DNA of 64,000 nucleotides, from contig NZ_AUFR01000008.1 of the NCBI RefSeq assembly GCF_000426605.1, forward strand, positions 1 through 64,000. The letters are read 5' to 3'. The DNA is from Propionibacterium acidifaciens DSM 21887 (GTDB taxonomy: Bacteria > Actinomycetota > Actinomycetes > Propionibacteriales > Propionibacteriaceae). The notes under the pieces were generated by a model. That model was not told the origin of the DNA, searched no databases, and saw nothing but the letters and a program-made list of their open reading frames with translations. The position numbers were made by a program, and so were the translations under genes. Positions within the stretch are counted from its first letter, which is position 1. The number at the start of each line of letters is the position of its first letter. Below are positions 15,690-23,015 of the stretch, piece by piece.

Positions 15690-16597
15690 TCGCCGCCGCC
15701 GGCCAGCGGCAGGGCGACGGCGAGGACCAGCTCGTCGTCCTCGAGGGAGGCCTCGACGGTGCCGTCCATCCGCGCCACCAGCTCGGCGACGATCGACAGG
15801 CCCAGCCCGGCGTGCGGGCCGCGCCTGGCCGGATCAGTGCGGTAGGAGCGCTCGAAGAGCCGCGCCAGCTCACGCGCGTGCACCTCGGGGGCCCGGTTGG
15901 CCACGACCAGCACCGCCAGCCCGCGATCGGCGGACAGTTCGACGCGCAGCCCGCCGTCGCCGTGCACGAGCCCGTTGGAGACGAGGTTCGTCACAACGCG
16001 GGTCAGCGCCGTCCGGTCGGCCATCACCATCACCGAGCGCGGCGGAAGGCTCACCCGCGGCGCGACGCCGCGCACGGAGAGGTGCGCCCGGTGGCCCAGC
16101 AGGGTCTGCGAGACGAGCGCCGTGGCATCGACCCGTTCGATGGTCAACTCGTGGTCGTCCGAGTCCAGCACGCTCAGCTCGAAGAACTCGTCGACCAGCC
16201 TCGACAGGTCGTCCACCCTGGCCAGAACCGTGTTCATGCGCTCCGGGGAGGCCTGCGGCCCGTCGCGCTCGAGGAGCTGCAGATAGCCCTTGACGGCGAT
16301 CATCGGCGTCCTGAGGTCGTGGGAGATGTTGGCCATCTCCTGGCGCAGGCGCTGCTCGCGGCGCCGGGCGTCGGCCAGAGCCGACTGCTGGGCCTGCCTG
16401 GTGAGGTCGATCTGCGCGGCGAGGGCCTCCAAGGCGTCCCCGCTGGCGTCGACGACGAGGGGCTCGCGCGAGTCCGACTCCCTGCGCGCCTCCACCTGGT
16501 CGCCGAGGCGGCGGATCCGTGCCCGCTGCCGCCGGAGCCGCCATCCGAGCACGACCGTGACGGCCGCCAGCGCGGCCGTCACGGTCCATCCGAGCAT
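15671..16597 (-). CDS. sensor histidine kinase of a two-component/ABC cassette
   Basis: A 308-residue kinase with one N-terminal membrane helix (about 2-20) and no extracellular sensor domain. A coiled linker leads to the phospho-acceptor H-box (NISHDLRTP near 110), then ATP-binding N-box (NLVSNGLVH) and G-box (GLGLSIV). With so little outside the membrane it probably senses through the adjacent ABC transporter or within the membrane. The gene is last in the order regulator, ATPase, permease, kinase, 12 bases after the permease. The partner is most likely the response regulator at 18591-19277. Confidence 0.88.
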   Translation of the reverse strand: MLGWTVTAALAAVTVVLGWRLRRQRARIRRLGDQVEARRESDSREPLVVDASGDALEALAAQIDLTRQAQQSALADARRREQRLRQEMANISHDLRTPMIAVKGYLQLLERDGPQASPERMNTVLARVDDLSRLVDEFFELSVLDSDDHELTIERVDATALVSQTLLGHRAHLSVRGVAPRVSLPPRSVMVMADRTALTRVVTNLVSNGLVHGDGGLRVELSADRGLAVLVVANRAPEVHARELARLFERSYRTDPARRGPHAGLGLSIVAELVARMDGTVEASLEDDELVLAVALPLAGGGDQSIGS

Positions 16598-16609
16598 GCC
16601 CCGATCCTG

Positions 16610-17434
16610 TCAGCTCAGCTCGCGCCGGCGCAGCAGCGCCGCGCAGCCCGCCAGGCAGGCGGGAACCGCCACCGCGACGAGGAGCCACGCATGCGCGAGG
16701 ATCTCCGGTTCGGCCCAGGCGCGGGAGATGGAGAAGACGAAGTGCATGGGGTTGAGCTGCTGCACCGTGCCGATCCAGTGGTGATCCGCGTGCGACAGCG
16801 CGCTGAGGATGACGTCCGCGACCATGAGGGCGATGACCACGGCCAGGGAGGCGATGCGGCTCCCCGTGAGCACCGTGACGAGCGCCGCGACGAGCATGAC
16901 CGTCAGGTAGAGGCAGAACTCGGTGCCGACGAAGCCGAGCCAGGTGCGGACCTGGGCCGCGGTGACCGACTGGTCGTAGTGGGCCAGGGTGAGGAGAAGG
17001 CTCACGACGTTGTGCACGAGCCACAGGACGGCCGTGAGGACGGTGACGATGAGCACCTTCGAGAGGAAGAGCCTCTCCTGGGACTGGCCGCCGGCGACCG
17101 CCAGCTTCGTGATGCCGTCGCGGTCATCGGCGGAGACGACCATCACCATGGTGAGCACCATGCCGAGGATCGCGAAGAGCCCGAAGCAGGAGGCCGTGTA
17201 GAGGAGCTCCCAGAAGGCGGGGTGCGCGGGATCGGTGAAGCCGAAGCCGTAGAAGCCGTCGATGAGGGCCACGCCGTCCTTGTGACCGATGACGCCGCCG
17301 AACGCGAAGGTGCTCCCGCCGTGCATCATGAGTGCGAAGAGCGCCAGCAGGAGGACGAAGCAGGCGGCCGCGATCCGGGCGAAGCGCGAACGGACGAAGC
17401 GGTAGGAGTCGGCGCGGACGATGTTGACGAACAT
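16610..17434 (-). CDS. ABC-2-type transporter permease
   Basis: A 274-residue permease with about six membrane segments (for example FARIAAACFVLLLALFALMM near the N-terminus, FGLFAILGMVLTMVMVVSA, and a C-terminal LLVAVAVPACLAGCAALL helix). It starts MFVNIVRADSYRFVRSRFAR, typical of ABC-2 permeases of lantibiotic-immunity or multidrug systems. The ATG is one base after the stop of the ATPase gene, so synthesis is coupled. Predicted role: export or extraction of a membrane-active compound together with the upstream ATPase. Confidence 0.83.
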   Translation of the reverse strand: MFVNIVRADSYRFVRSRFARIAAACFVLLLALFALMMHGGSTFAFGGVIGHKDGVALIDGFYGFGFTDPAHPAFWELLYTASCFGLFAILGMVLTMVMVVSADDRDGITKLAVAGGQSQERLFLSKVLIVTVLTAVLWLVHNVVSLLLTLAHYDQSVTAAQVRTWLGFVGTEFCLYLTVMLVAALVTVLTGSRIASLAVVIALMVADVILSALSHADHHWIGTVQQLNPMHFVFSISRAWAEPEILAHAWLLVAVAVPACLAGCAALLRRRELS

Positions 17435-17435
17435 C

Positions 17436-18338
17436 TCAGGCCCCCTTCACGAGCTCGGTGTAGTAGTTCTCGAGGCTCATGGAGCGCGCCTCGAGCGCGT
17501 CGACCGCGACGCCGGCGTCGACCAGCGCCGCGTTGAGGGCGGCCGCGTCCTCGAGGCGCTCGGCCAGGACGATCCCGCCGTCGCCGATCGTGTAGCGGCG
17601 CACGCCGAAGGACTCCTCGAGGACGGTGGCGGCCCGGGCCGGATCGTCGACGCCGATGCGCAGGCTCCGCTCGCAGCGGGCGTGCAGCTCGTCGGCGCTG
17701 ATCTGCTGGACGAGCCGTCCGTGGTGGATGAACCCGTAGTGGCTGGCGAACAGGTCGAGTTCGGCCAGCAGGTGGGAGGAGACGAGGACGGTCGTGCCCT
17801 GCTCGCGGGCCCGCCGGACGAGTTCGTGGCGGATCGCGATCATCCACGTGGGGTCGAGGCCGTTGACCGGCTCATCGAGGACGAGCAGTTCCGGGTCGCC
17901 CAGGAAGGCGCTGGCCAGGGCGAGGCGCTGGCGCATGCCGAGCGAGAAGGAGCGCACCTTCTTCCCGCCCTCGTCGGCGAGCCCGACGATCTCGAGGGCC
18001 TCGTCGGTCCAGTGGCGCCCGGCGAGGCCCCGCTGGACGCGCAGCGCCTCGACGTGCTGCCTGGCGGTGAGGTCGAGGCAGAGCGCCGGGACGTCGATGA
18101 GGGCGCCCGCGCGGCGGCGCTGCCTGTTCAGGCCCGTGGTCCGCCCGAACAGCGAGAGCTCGCCGGCGCTGGGGCGCGCCAGGCCGGTGAGCAGCCGGAT
18201 GAGCGTCGTCTTGCCGGCGCCGTTCTGACCCACGAGGCCGTAGATCTGCCCGGTCCCCACCTCGATCGACACGTCGTCGAGCGCCTTGAGGCGCCCGTAG
18301 GCCTTGCCCAGCCCCTGCGTTCGGATGACGGTCTCCAT
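17436..18338 (-). CDS. ABC transporter ATP-binding protein, ABC-2 family
   Basis: A 300-residue ATPase. Walker A is GQNGAGKTT (about 38-46), the Q-loop and helical region follow, then signature SFSLGMRQRLALASAFLG, Walker B LLVLDEP and the H-loop SSHLLAEL. The C-terminal extension of about 80 residues is normal for the CcmA-like group. It energises the permease encoded immediately downstream. The start is the ATG at 18338 with AGGAG five bases upstream; a GTG one codon earlier is possible. A 252-base gap separates it from the response regulator gene, so it may have its own promoter. Confidence 0.9.
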   Translation of the reverse strand: METVIRTQGLGKAYGRLKALDDVSIEVGTGQIYGLVGQNGAGKTTLIRLLTGLARPSAGELSLFGRTTGLNRQRRRAGALIDVPALCLDLTARQHVEALRVQRGLAGRHWTDEALEIVGLADEGGKKVRSFSLGMRQRLALASAFLGDPELLVLDEPVNGLDPTWMIAIRHELVRRAREQGTTVLVSSHLLAELDLFASHYGFIHHGRLVQQISADELHARCERSLRIGVDDPARAATVLEESFGVRRYTIGDGGIVLAERLEDAAALNAALVDAGVAVDALEARSMSLENYYTELVKGA

Positions 18339-18590
18339 CACTGCTCCTGATCCGGGGTTCGCCCCGCGCGTCCGCCCCTGCGGCGATGCCATGATCCTGT
18401 CGGGTCGACCTCAAGAGAATGTGAAGCCGGCCCTCAAGACTTCGTCAAGGATCGGGGGCGCGGCCCCGGCGCTCCCGGGGGAGCCGGGCATGCCGCTGAG
18501 GACGGGGGTGGGTGAAGGACGGCACCGGCGTTCCCGACAGGACGGACGACAGCGGCCCGTCCCCACGCGGCCGGGCCCGGGGCGGGCCGC

Positions 18591-19277
18591 TCAGGCCGGT
18601 CGCAGCGTGTAGCCGATCCCCCAGACCGTCCGTATCGGGTCGGCGCCGCAGGCCTCGCGGATCTTGCGCCGCAAGTTCGACACGTGCGTGTTGACGGTCC
18701 GCTCGTCGTAGCCGACCGACTCGCCCCAGACCTCGGCGTACAGCTGCGGTTTGGAGAAGACCAGGCGCGGGGCCCTCATGAGCACGGTGAGCAGGCCGAA
18801 CTCGGTGCTCGTCAGGGCCAGTTCGCGCCCGCCCGCGGCGGCGCGGTGCTCCGTCTCGTCGAGCACGAGGCCGGCGGTCTCGTGGACGGTCCTGGCGGCG
18901 CAGGCCCCGCCCGCCCTGCGCAGCGCGGCCTCGGCCCGGGCGACCACCTCGTCGACGTCGAAGGGCTTCGTGACGTAGTCGTCGGCCCCCATGCGCAGCA
19001 GGTCGACCTTGCTGCGGGTGGTCTCGCGGGCGGAGACGACGATGACCGGCACCTGGGAGGAGGCGCGGATCGACGCCAGCACCTCGTCGCCGCTCTTGAA
19101 GGGCAGCATGAGGTCGAGCAGCACCAGGTCGGGTCGGGCGGTGCGGGCCAGCCGGATGCCGTCGGGGCCGGTGAGGGCGGACACGACGCGATAGCCCTGC
19201 TCGGCGAAGATCTCGCCGAGCAGGCGACCGGCCTGTCTGTCGTCCTCGACGATCAGCACCACGGGGTTCGCGCTCAC
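18591..19277 (-). CDS. OmpR-family response regulator
   Basis: A 228-residue regulator. The receiver domain has the acidic pair Glu11-Asp12, phospho-acceptor Asp55 (VLLDLMLPFKSGDE), Ser and Lys switch residues (VVSARE and YVTKPFD). The winged-helix DNA-binding domain occupies the C-terminal 100 residues (LTSTEFGLLTVLM, then DERTVNTHVSNLRRKI, GIGYTLRPA). It starts at GTG 19277, six bases after GACAAT, which may be a -10 box for a leaderless mRNA. It likely controls the ATPase-permease-kinase genes downstream on the same strand. Confidence 0.93.
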   Translation of the reverse strand: MSANPVVLIVEDDRQAGRLLGEIFAEQGYRVVSALTGPDGIRLARTARPDLVLLDLMLPFKSGDEVLASIRASSQVPVIVVSARETTRSKVDLLRMGADDYVTKPFDVDEVVARAEAALRRAGGACAARTVHETAGLVLDETEHRAAAGGRELALTSTEFGLLTVLMRAPRLVFSKPQLYAEVWGESVGYDERTVNTHVSNLRRKIREACGADPIRTVWGIGYTLRPA

Positions 19278-19361
19278 AGGGTCATTGTCCCAGCCCTTCC
19301 CGGACGGCGGGCGGCGCGGGGCGGACTGGTCGCGGGTGCCGACCGGGCCCCGGGGCGGGGC

Positions 19362-21620
19362 TCAGCGCACCGGCCGGAAGCCGCGCAGCCGCAGGCTGTT
19401 CGTCACGACGAAGACCGAGCTGAAGGCCATGGCGGCCCCGGCGATCATCGGGTTGAGCAGGCCGAACGCGGCGATCGGGATCGCGCAGACGTTGTAGAAG
19501 AAGGCCCAGAAGAGGTTGCCCCGGATGATGCGCAGCGTGGCGCGCGACAGGGCGATGGCATCGACGGCGAGCATGAGGTCGTGGCGCATGAGCGTGAGGT
19601 CGCCGGCGGCGATGGCCGCGTCGGTGCCGGTGCCCATGGCGATGCCGAGATCGGCGGCGGCCAGGGCGGCGGCGTCGTTCACCCCGTCGCCGATCATCGC
19701 GACCCGGTGGCCCTCCGCGCGCAGCCCGTCGACGACCGCCAGCTTCTCCTCGGGCAGCACCTGGGCGTGCACCTCGTCGATGCCCACCAAGGCGGCCACG
19801 TGGCGCGCGGCGCGCTCGTTGTCGCCGGTGAGCATGACCGTGCGCAGGCCCAGCGCGTGGAGGCGCCCGACGGCCCGGGCGGAGTTGTCGGCGAGCTCGT
19901 CCGAGACGGTGAGGACGCCGCGCACGGCGCCGTCCCACGCCACGAGGACGACCGTCGCGCCCCGGTCCGAGGCGGCCACGGCCGCGGCGGTGAGGACGTC
20001 GGGGACCTCGAGACCCTCGTCGGACATGAGGGCGGCGCTGCCGACGAGGGCGTCCGCCCCGTCGAGGACGGCCCGCACACCGCGCCCGGGGACGACCCGG
20101 AAGTCGCCCGCCGCGGGCGCGGGGCCCCGTCCAGCGGCCCGGGCGACGACGGCCCGGGCGATCGGGTGCTCCGAGCCCGCCTCGAGGGCGGCCGCGGCGA
20201 CGAGCACGCGGTCCTCGTCCTCGCCGGGCGCCGCGGTGATCCGCTGGACGCTCATCTCGCCCCTGGTGAGGGTACCGGTCTTGTCCATGACGACCGTGTC
20301 GATCGCCCTGGCCCGCTCCAGCGCCTCGGGGCCCCGGATGACGACGCCGAGCTGGGCGCCGCGCCCCGTGCCGGCGAGCAGGGCCGTCGGGGTGGCCAGG
20401 CCGAGGGCGCAGGGGCAGCTGATGATGAGCACCGAGACGCCGGCGGTGATGGCGAAGCCGACGCCCGCGCCGGCGACGAGCCAGGCGCAGAAGGCGAGGA
20501 GGGCCAGCACGATGACGACGGGCACGAAGACCGAGGCGATCCGGTCGGCCAGGCGCTGGGCGTTGGACTTGCCCGTCTGCGCCTGCTCGACGAGGTGGGC
20601 GATCTGCGACAGCTGCGTGTCGGCGCCCACGGCCGTGGCCCGCACGACGAGGCGGCCGTTCGTGTTGAGCGTGGCGCCGACGACGCGGTCGCCGGGGCCG
20701 ACGTCGACCGGCACCGACTCGCCGGTGATGACGTGGGCATCGATGGCCGAGGCGCCCTCGACGACCTCGCCGTCGGAGGCGATCTTCTCGCCGGGACGGA
20801 CGACGAAGCACTGACCCACCCGCAGGGCCTCGATGGGCCGGGTGGTCTCGGTGCCGTCGTCGTCCAGGACGTGGACGGCCCTGGCGCCCATCGTGAGCAG
20901 CTCGCGCAGGGCCGAGCCGGCCTCGGAGCGCGAGCGGGCCTCGATCCAGCGGCCCAGCAGGATGAAGGTGATGGTGCCGCAGGCGGCCTCGAAGTAGACG
21001 GCGTCGAGCGAGTCGGCGCGCACCAGGTGCAGGCTGAACGGATGCTTCATGCCGAGCGTCCCGGCGTTGCCGAAGATCAGGCAGAAGGCGCTCCACAGGT
21101 AGGCGGCCAGGGTGCCGACGCTGATGAGCGTGTCCATCGTGAAGGCGCCGTGCCGGAGGTTGACCCATGCGGAGCGGTGGAATCCCCGGCCGCTCCAGAA
21201 GAGCACCGGGGTGGTGAGCGCGAAGGCGACCCACTGCCAGCCGGGGAACTGCCACGGGGTGACCATCGAGACGGCCATGACCGGCACGGCGATGGCCGCC
21301 GAGACGACCAGCCGACGCCTGATCGCCTCGGTGCGCGCCCTGGCCGCGGCCTCGGCGTCCTCGCTCGGGTCGGGCGGGCCGGCGTCGTAGCCGGCGGCGC
21401 GCACGACGTCGATGAGCGCCTCACTCGTCGTGCCGCGCGGCGCCAGGACGTGGGCCCTGGCGGTCGCGTAGTTCACCGCGGCCCGCACGCCGTCGATCCT
21501 GTTGAGCTTCTTCTGGATGCGCGCGGCACAGGACGCGCAGGTCATGCCCTGGACGTCGAGGTCGATGCTCGTGAGGGCCTCGCCCCGCTCGGCGGCGGGC
21601 GTGCCGACGGTGTCGGTCAT
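19362..21620 (-). CDS. copA: copper-exporting P1B-type ATPase
   Basis: A 752-residue P-type ATPase. One N-terminal heavy-metal domain has GMTCASC (about residues 25-31). Eight membrane helices are expected. The actuator loop has the ITGES motif, the intramembrane copper site is SCPCALGLATP, the phosphorylation loop is DKTGTLT, and the ATP-binding and hinge regions include HPIARA and GDGVNDAAAL. The CPC motif with CsoR and CopZ upstream points to Cu(I) export. GGAAGG precedes the ATG. It is the third gene of csoR-copZ-copA, 45 bases after copZ. Confidence 0.95.
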   Translation of the reverse strand: MTDTVGTPAAERGEALTSIDLDVQGMTCASCAARIQKKLNRIDGVRAAVNYATARAHVLAPRGTTSEALIDVVRAAGYDAGPPDPSEDAEAAARARTEAIRRRLVVSAAIAVPVMAVSMVTPWQFPGWQWVAFALTTPVLFWSGRGFHRSAWVNLRHGAFTMDTLISVGTLAAYLWSAFCLIFGNAGTLGMKHPFSLHLVRADSLDAVYFEAACGTITFILLGRWIEARSRSEAGSALRELLTMGARAVHVLDDDGTETTRPIEALRVGQCFVVRPGEKIASDGEVVEGASAIDAHVITGESVPVDVGPGDRVVGATLNTNGRLVVRATAVGADTQLSQIAHLVEQAQTGKSNAQRLADRIASVFVPVVIVLALLAFCAWLVAGAGVGFAITAGVSVLIISCPCALGLATPTALLAGTGRGAQLGVVIRGPEALERARAIDTVVMDKTGTLTRGEMSVQRITAAPGEDEDRVLVAAAALEAGSEHPIARAVVARAAGRGPAPAAGDFRVVPGRGVRAVLDGADALVGSAALMSDEGLEVPDVLTAAAVAASDRGATVVLVAWDGAVRGVLTVSDELADNSARAVGRLHALGLRTVMLTGDNERAARHVAALVGIDEVHAQVLPEEKLAVVDGLRAEGHRVAMIGDGVNDAAALAAADLGIAMGTGTDAAIAAGDLTLMRHDLMLAVDAIALSRATLRIIRGNLFWAFFYNVCAIPIAAFGLLNPMIAGAAMAFSSVFVVTNSLRLRGFRPVR

Positions 21621-21665
21621 GTCAGTGCCTTCCGTGCCCGCGACCGCGGGCGCTCCTCGGTCGGA

Positions 21666-21881
21666 TCAGGCCTCGGCGACCCGGTAGTCGCCGGCCTCGT
21701 CGACCGCCTCGGCGATTCGGGCGAAGTCGATCGGGGCGTCGCTGGTGACGACCATGGAGCCGTCGGCGAGGCTGACCTCGACGTCGATGACGCCGTCGAG
21801 GGCCGAGACCTCCTCGGTGATGTGGTGGACGCAGTGCTCGCAGGTCATGCCGGTGACGGTGTAGGCGGCGGTGGTGGCCAT
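21666..21881 (-). CDS. copZ: CopZ-type copper chaperone
   Basis: A 71-residue single heavy-metal-associated domain with a ferredoxin-like fold. The Cu(I)-binding GMTCEHC motif lies at residues 11-17. It carries copper to CopA. The ATG at 21881 is preceded by CAGGAGGAAG. It lies 83 bases after csoR and 45 bases before copA, and should be part of the same CsoR-controlled transcript. Confidence 0.95.
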   Translation of the reverse strand: MATTAAYTVTGMTCEHCVHHITEEVSALDGVIDVEVSLADGSMVVTSDAPIDFARIAEAVDEAGDYRVAEA

Positions 21882-21964
21882 GTCTTCCTCCTGGTTTCTC
21901 ATGGGTGCCGACGGTGGGTGGACGATGGGTTGCCCGTCGGACCACGGGTCCGGGGGCGTCGGGC

Positions 21965-22369
21965 TCAGGAGCGGACGAGCCGGGCGATGGCGTCGGAGGC
22001 CTCGGCCAGCCTGATCTCTGCCTCGTCGCCTCCGGCCCGGGCGGCGCGTACGACGCAGGTGCTCAGGTGCTCGTCGAGCAGGGTCAGGGCCACGGACTGC
22101 AGCGCCCTCGTCGTGGCGGAGACCTGGGTGAGGATGTCGATGCAGTACTGCTCGTCGTCGACCATCCGCTGGAGGCCGCGCACCTGACCCTCGATGCGAC
22201 GGAGTCGCTTGAGGTAGCCGTCCTTGTCGGCGAGGTAGCCGTGGTGGTGCCCGCACTCGGGGTCACGGCCCCGTCCGGGGTCGCCGTCGGACACGGCGCC
22301 GCCGGACGGGGCCGGCGCCGTTCCTGTGACGGAGAACCCCTTTTCTGTGTGTCCGTCCTGCGCGTTCAT
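21965..22369 (-). CDS. csoR: CsoR-family copper-sensing repressor
   Basis: A 134-residue all-helical repressor. The three Cu(I)-ligand positions of CsoR are present: Cys76 (QYCIDIL), His101 and Cys105 (DEHLSTC). A basic DNA-facing segment, YLKRLRRIEGQVRG, is conserved. A His/Cys-bearing N-terminal stretch (DPECGHHHGY) is extra. Without copper it should bind the palindrome in its own promoter and repress csoR-copZ-copA; copper binding releases it. The ATG at 22369 is seven bases after the -10 box TAGTCT. Confidence 0.94.
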   Translation of the reverse strand: MNAQDGHTEKGFSVTGTAPAPSGGAVSDGDPGRGRDPECGHHHGYLADKDGYLKRLRRIEGQVRGLQRMVDDEQYCIDILTQVSATTRALQSVALTLLDEHLSTCVVRAARAGGDEAEIRLAEASDAIARLVRS

Positions 22370-22376
22370 GGGGCTG

Positions 22377-22405
22377 AGACTAATACCCCACAGGGGTACT
22401 TTCAA
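22377..22405 (-). promoter_or_regulatory. csoR-copZ-copA promoter with CsoR box in the spacer
   Basis: Read on the minus strand: -35 TTGAAA (22405-22400), a 17-base spacer, -10 TAGTCT (22382-22377), seven bases, then the csoR ATG. The spacer is almost entirely the palindrome TACCCC-N3-GGGGTA (22384-22398), a CsoR-type operator. Bound repressor would occlude RNA polymerase. Confidence 0.8.
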
Positions 22406-22406
22406 G

Positions 22407-22423
22407 ATACCCCCACCCGGTAT
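22407..22423. promoter_or_regulatory. second CsoR-like box
   Basis: ATACC, seven bases (CCCACCC), GGTAT: a palindrome just upstream of the -35 element. It resembles the GC-rich-centre CsoR operator pattern and may be an auxiliary site. Confidence 0.5.
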
Positions 22424-22507
22424 CCGCAACGGTCTCGTGGAGCGGTACCGGTTGTCTTCAACAATTCAATCACCAGGGTCGGATGTTCCCTAGTGGACGC
22501 GCATGAA

Positions 22508-22554
22508 ACACCCCTAGGGGGCGACCCTCTCGAAGGGGGTCGCCAGGGGTCCCT
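22508..22554. other. bulged dyad upstream of the DnaA-box cluster
   Basis: ACCCCT-AGGG-GGCGACCC on the left pairs with GGGTCGCC-AGGGGT on the right, around a short centre (TCTCGAAGG). Fourteen pairs form with a four-base bulge. It could be a terminator, a protein site, or part of the adjacent replication-related region. Confidence 0.5.
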
Positions 22555-22556
22555 CG

Positions 22557-22821
22557 TTATCCACAGCAGGGGTGCCCGCCCGTGGACAACCCCGGTCTCC
22601 CCCGGCGCCCATAGCGCAGCGACGAGGAGAGCGCAAGTCGCCCGCCGACCCGCCGCAGCGCACAGAAAATCTCACAGTCGACGCACATCACCCCTTGTCA
22701 AATAGATTTACCCGCACACGATCCTGTGAGCGCACAGCACTGTGCACAAGCCGTCCACGGGACACGCCGGGAACGTCCACACCCATCCCGGAGTTGTCCA
22801 CACGGCCTGTGGACAACTCCG
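22557..22821. promoter_or_regulatory. DnaA-box cluster upstream of dnaB
   Basis: Exact boxes: TTATCCACA at 22557-22565 (+), TTGTCCACA at 22794-22802 (+) and 22808-22816 (-). One-mismatch boxes: TTGTCCACG at 22581-22589 (-) and TTGTGCACA at 22741-22749 (-). The last exact pair forms a perfect palindrome with 14-bp arms (22789-22802 and 22808-22821) around CGGCC. An AT-richer patch, CTTGTCAAATAGATTTAC, lies at 22694-22711. Either an origin-like region or a DnaA-responsive promoter for dnaB. Confidence 0.65.
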
Positions 22822-23015
22822 TCGGAATCGGTCGGCCCGCGGTGGACTGGCACCCCGCGCAGCGCTAGCGTGAGGGGCCGTGCGGGTCGATCGACTCACC
22901 CGCGGAGGGCCTTCGGACGCCGCCAAGACGGGCCGGCGGGCGCTGCGCGGATCCGTGTCGGTGGTCATCCCTAGCGTGGTCCGCATCGCCGCTCGGAGGA
23001 CGGAAGGGGAGGATC

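Noticed and set aside
22557-22821. Definite oriC
   Set aside because: No dnaA, dnaN or rpmH in the window and too few boxes for a confident origin; reported as a DnaA-box cluster only.
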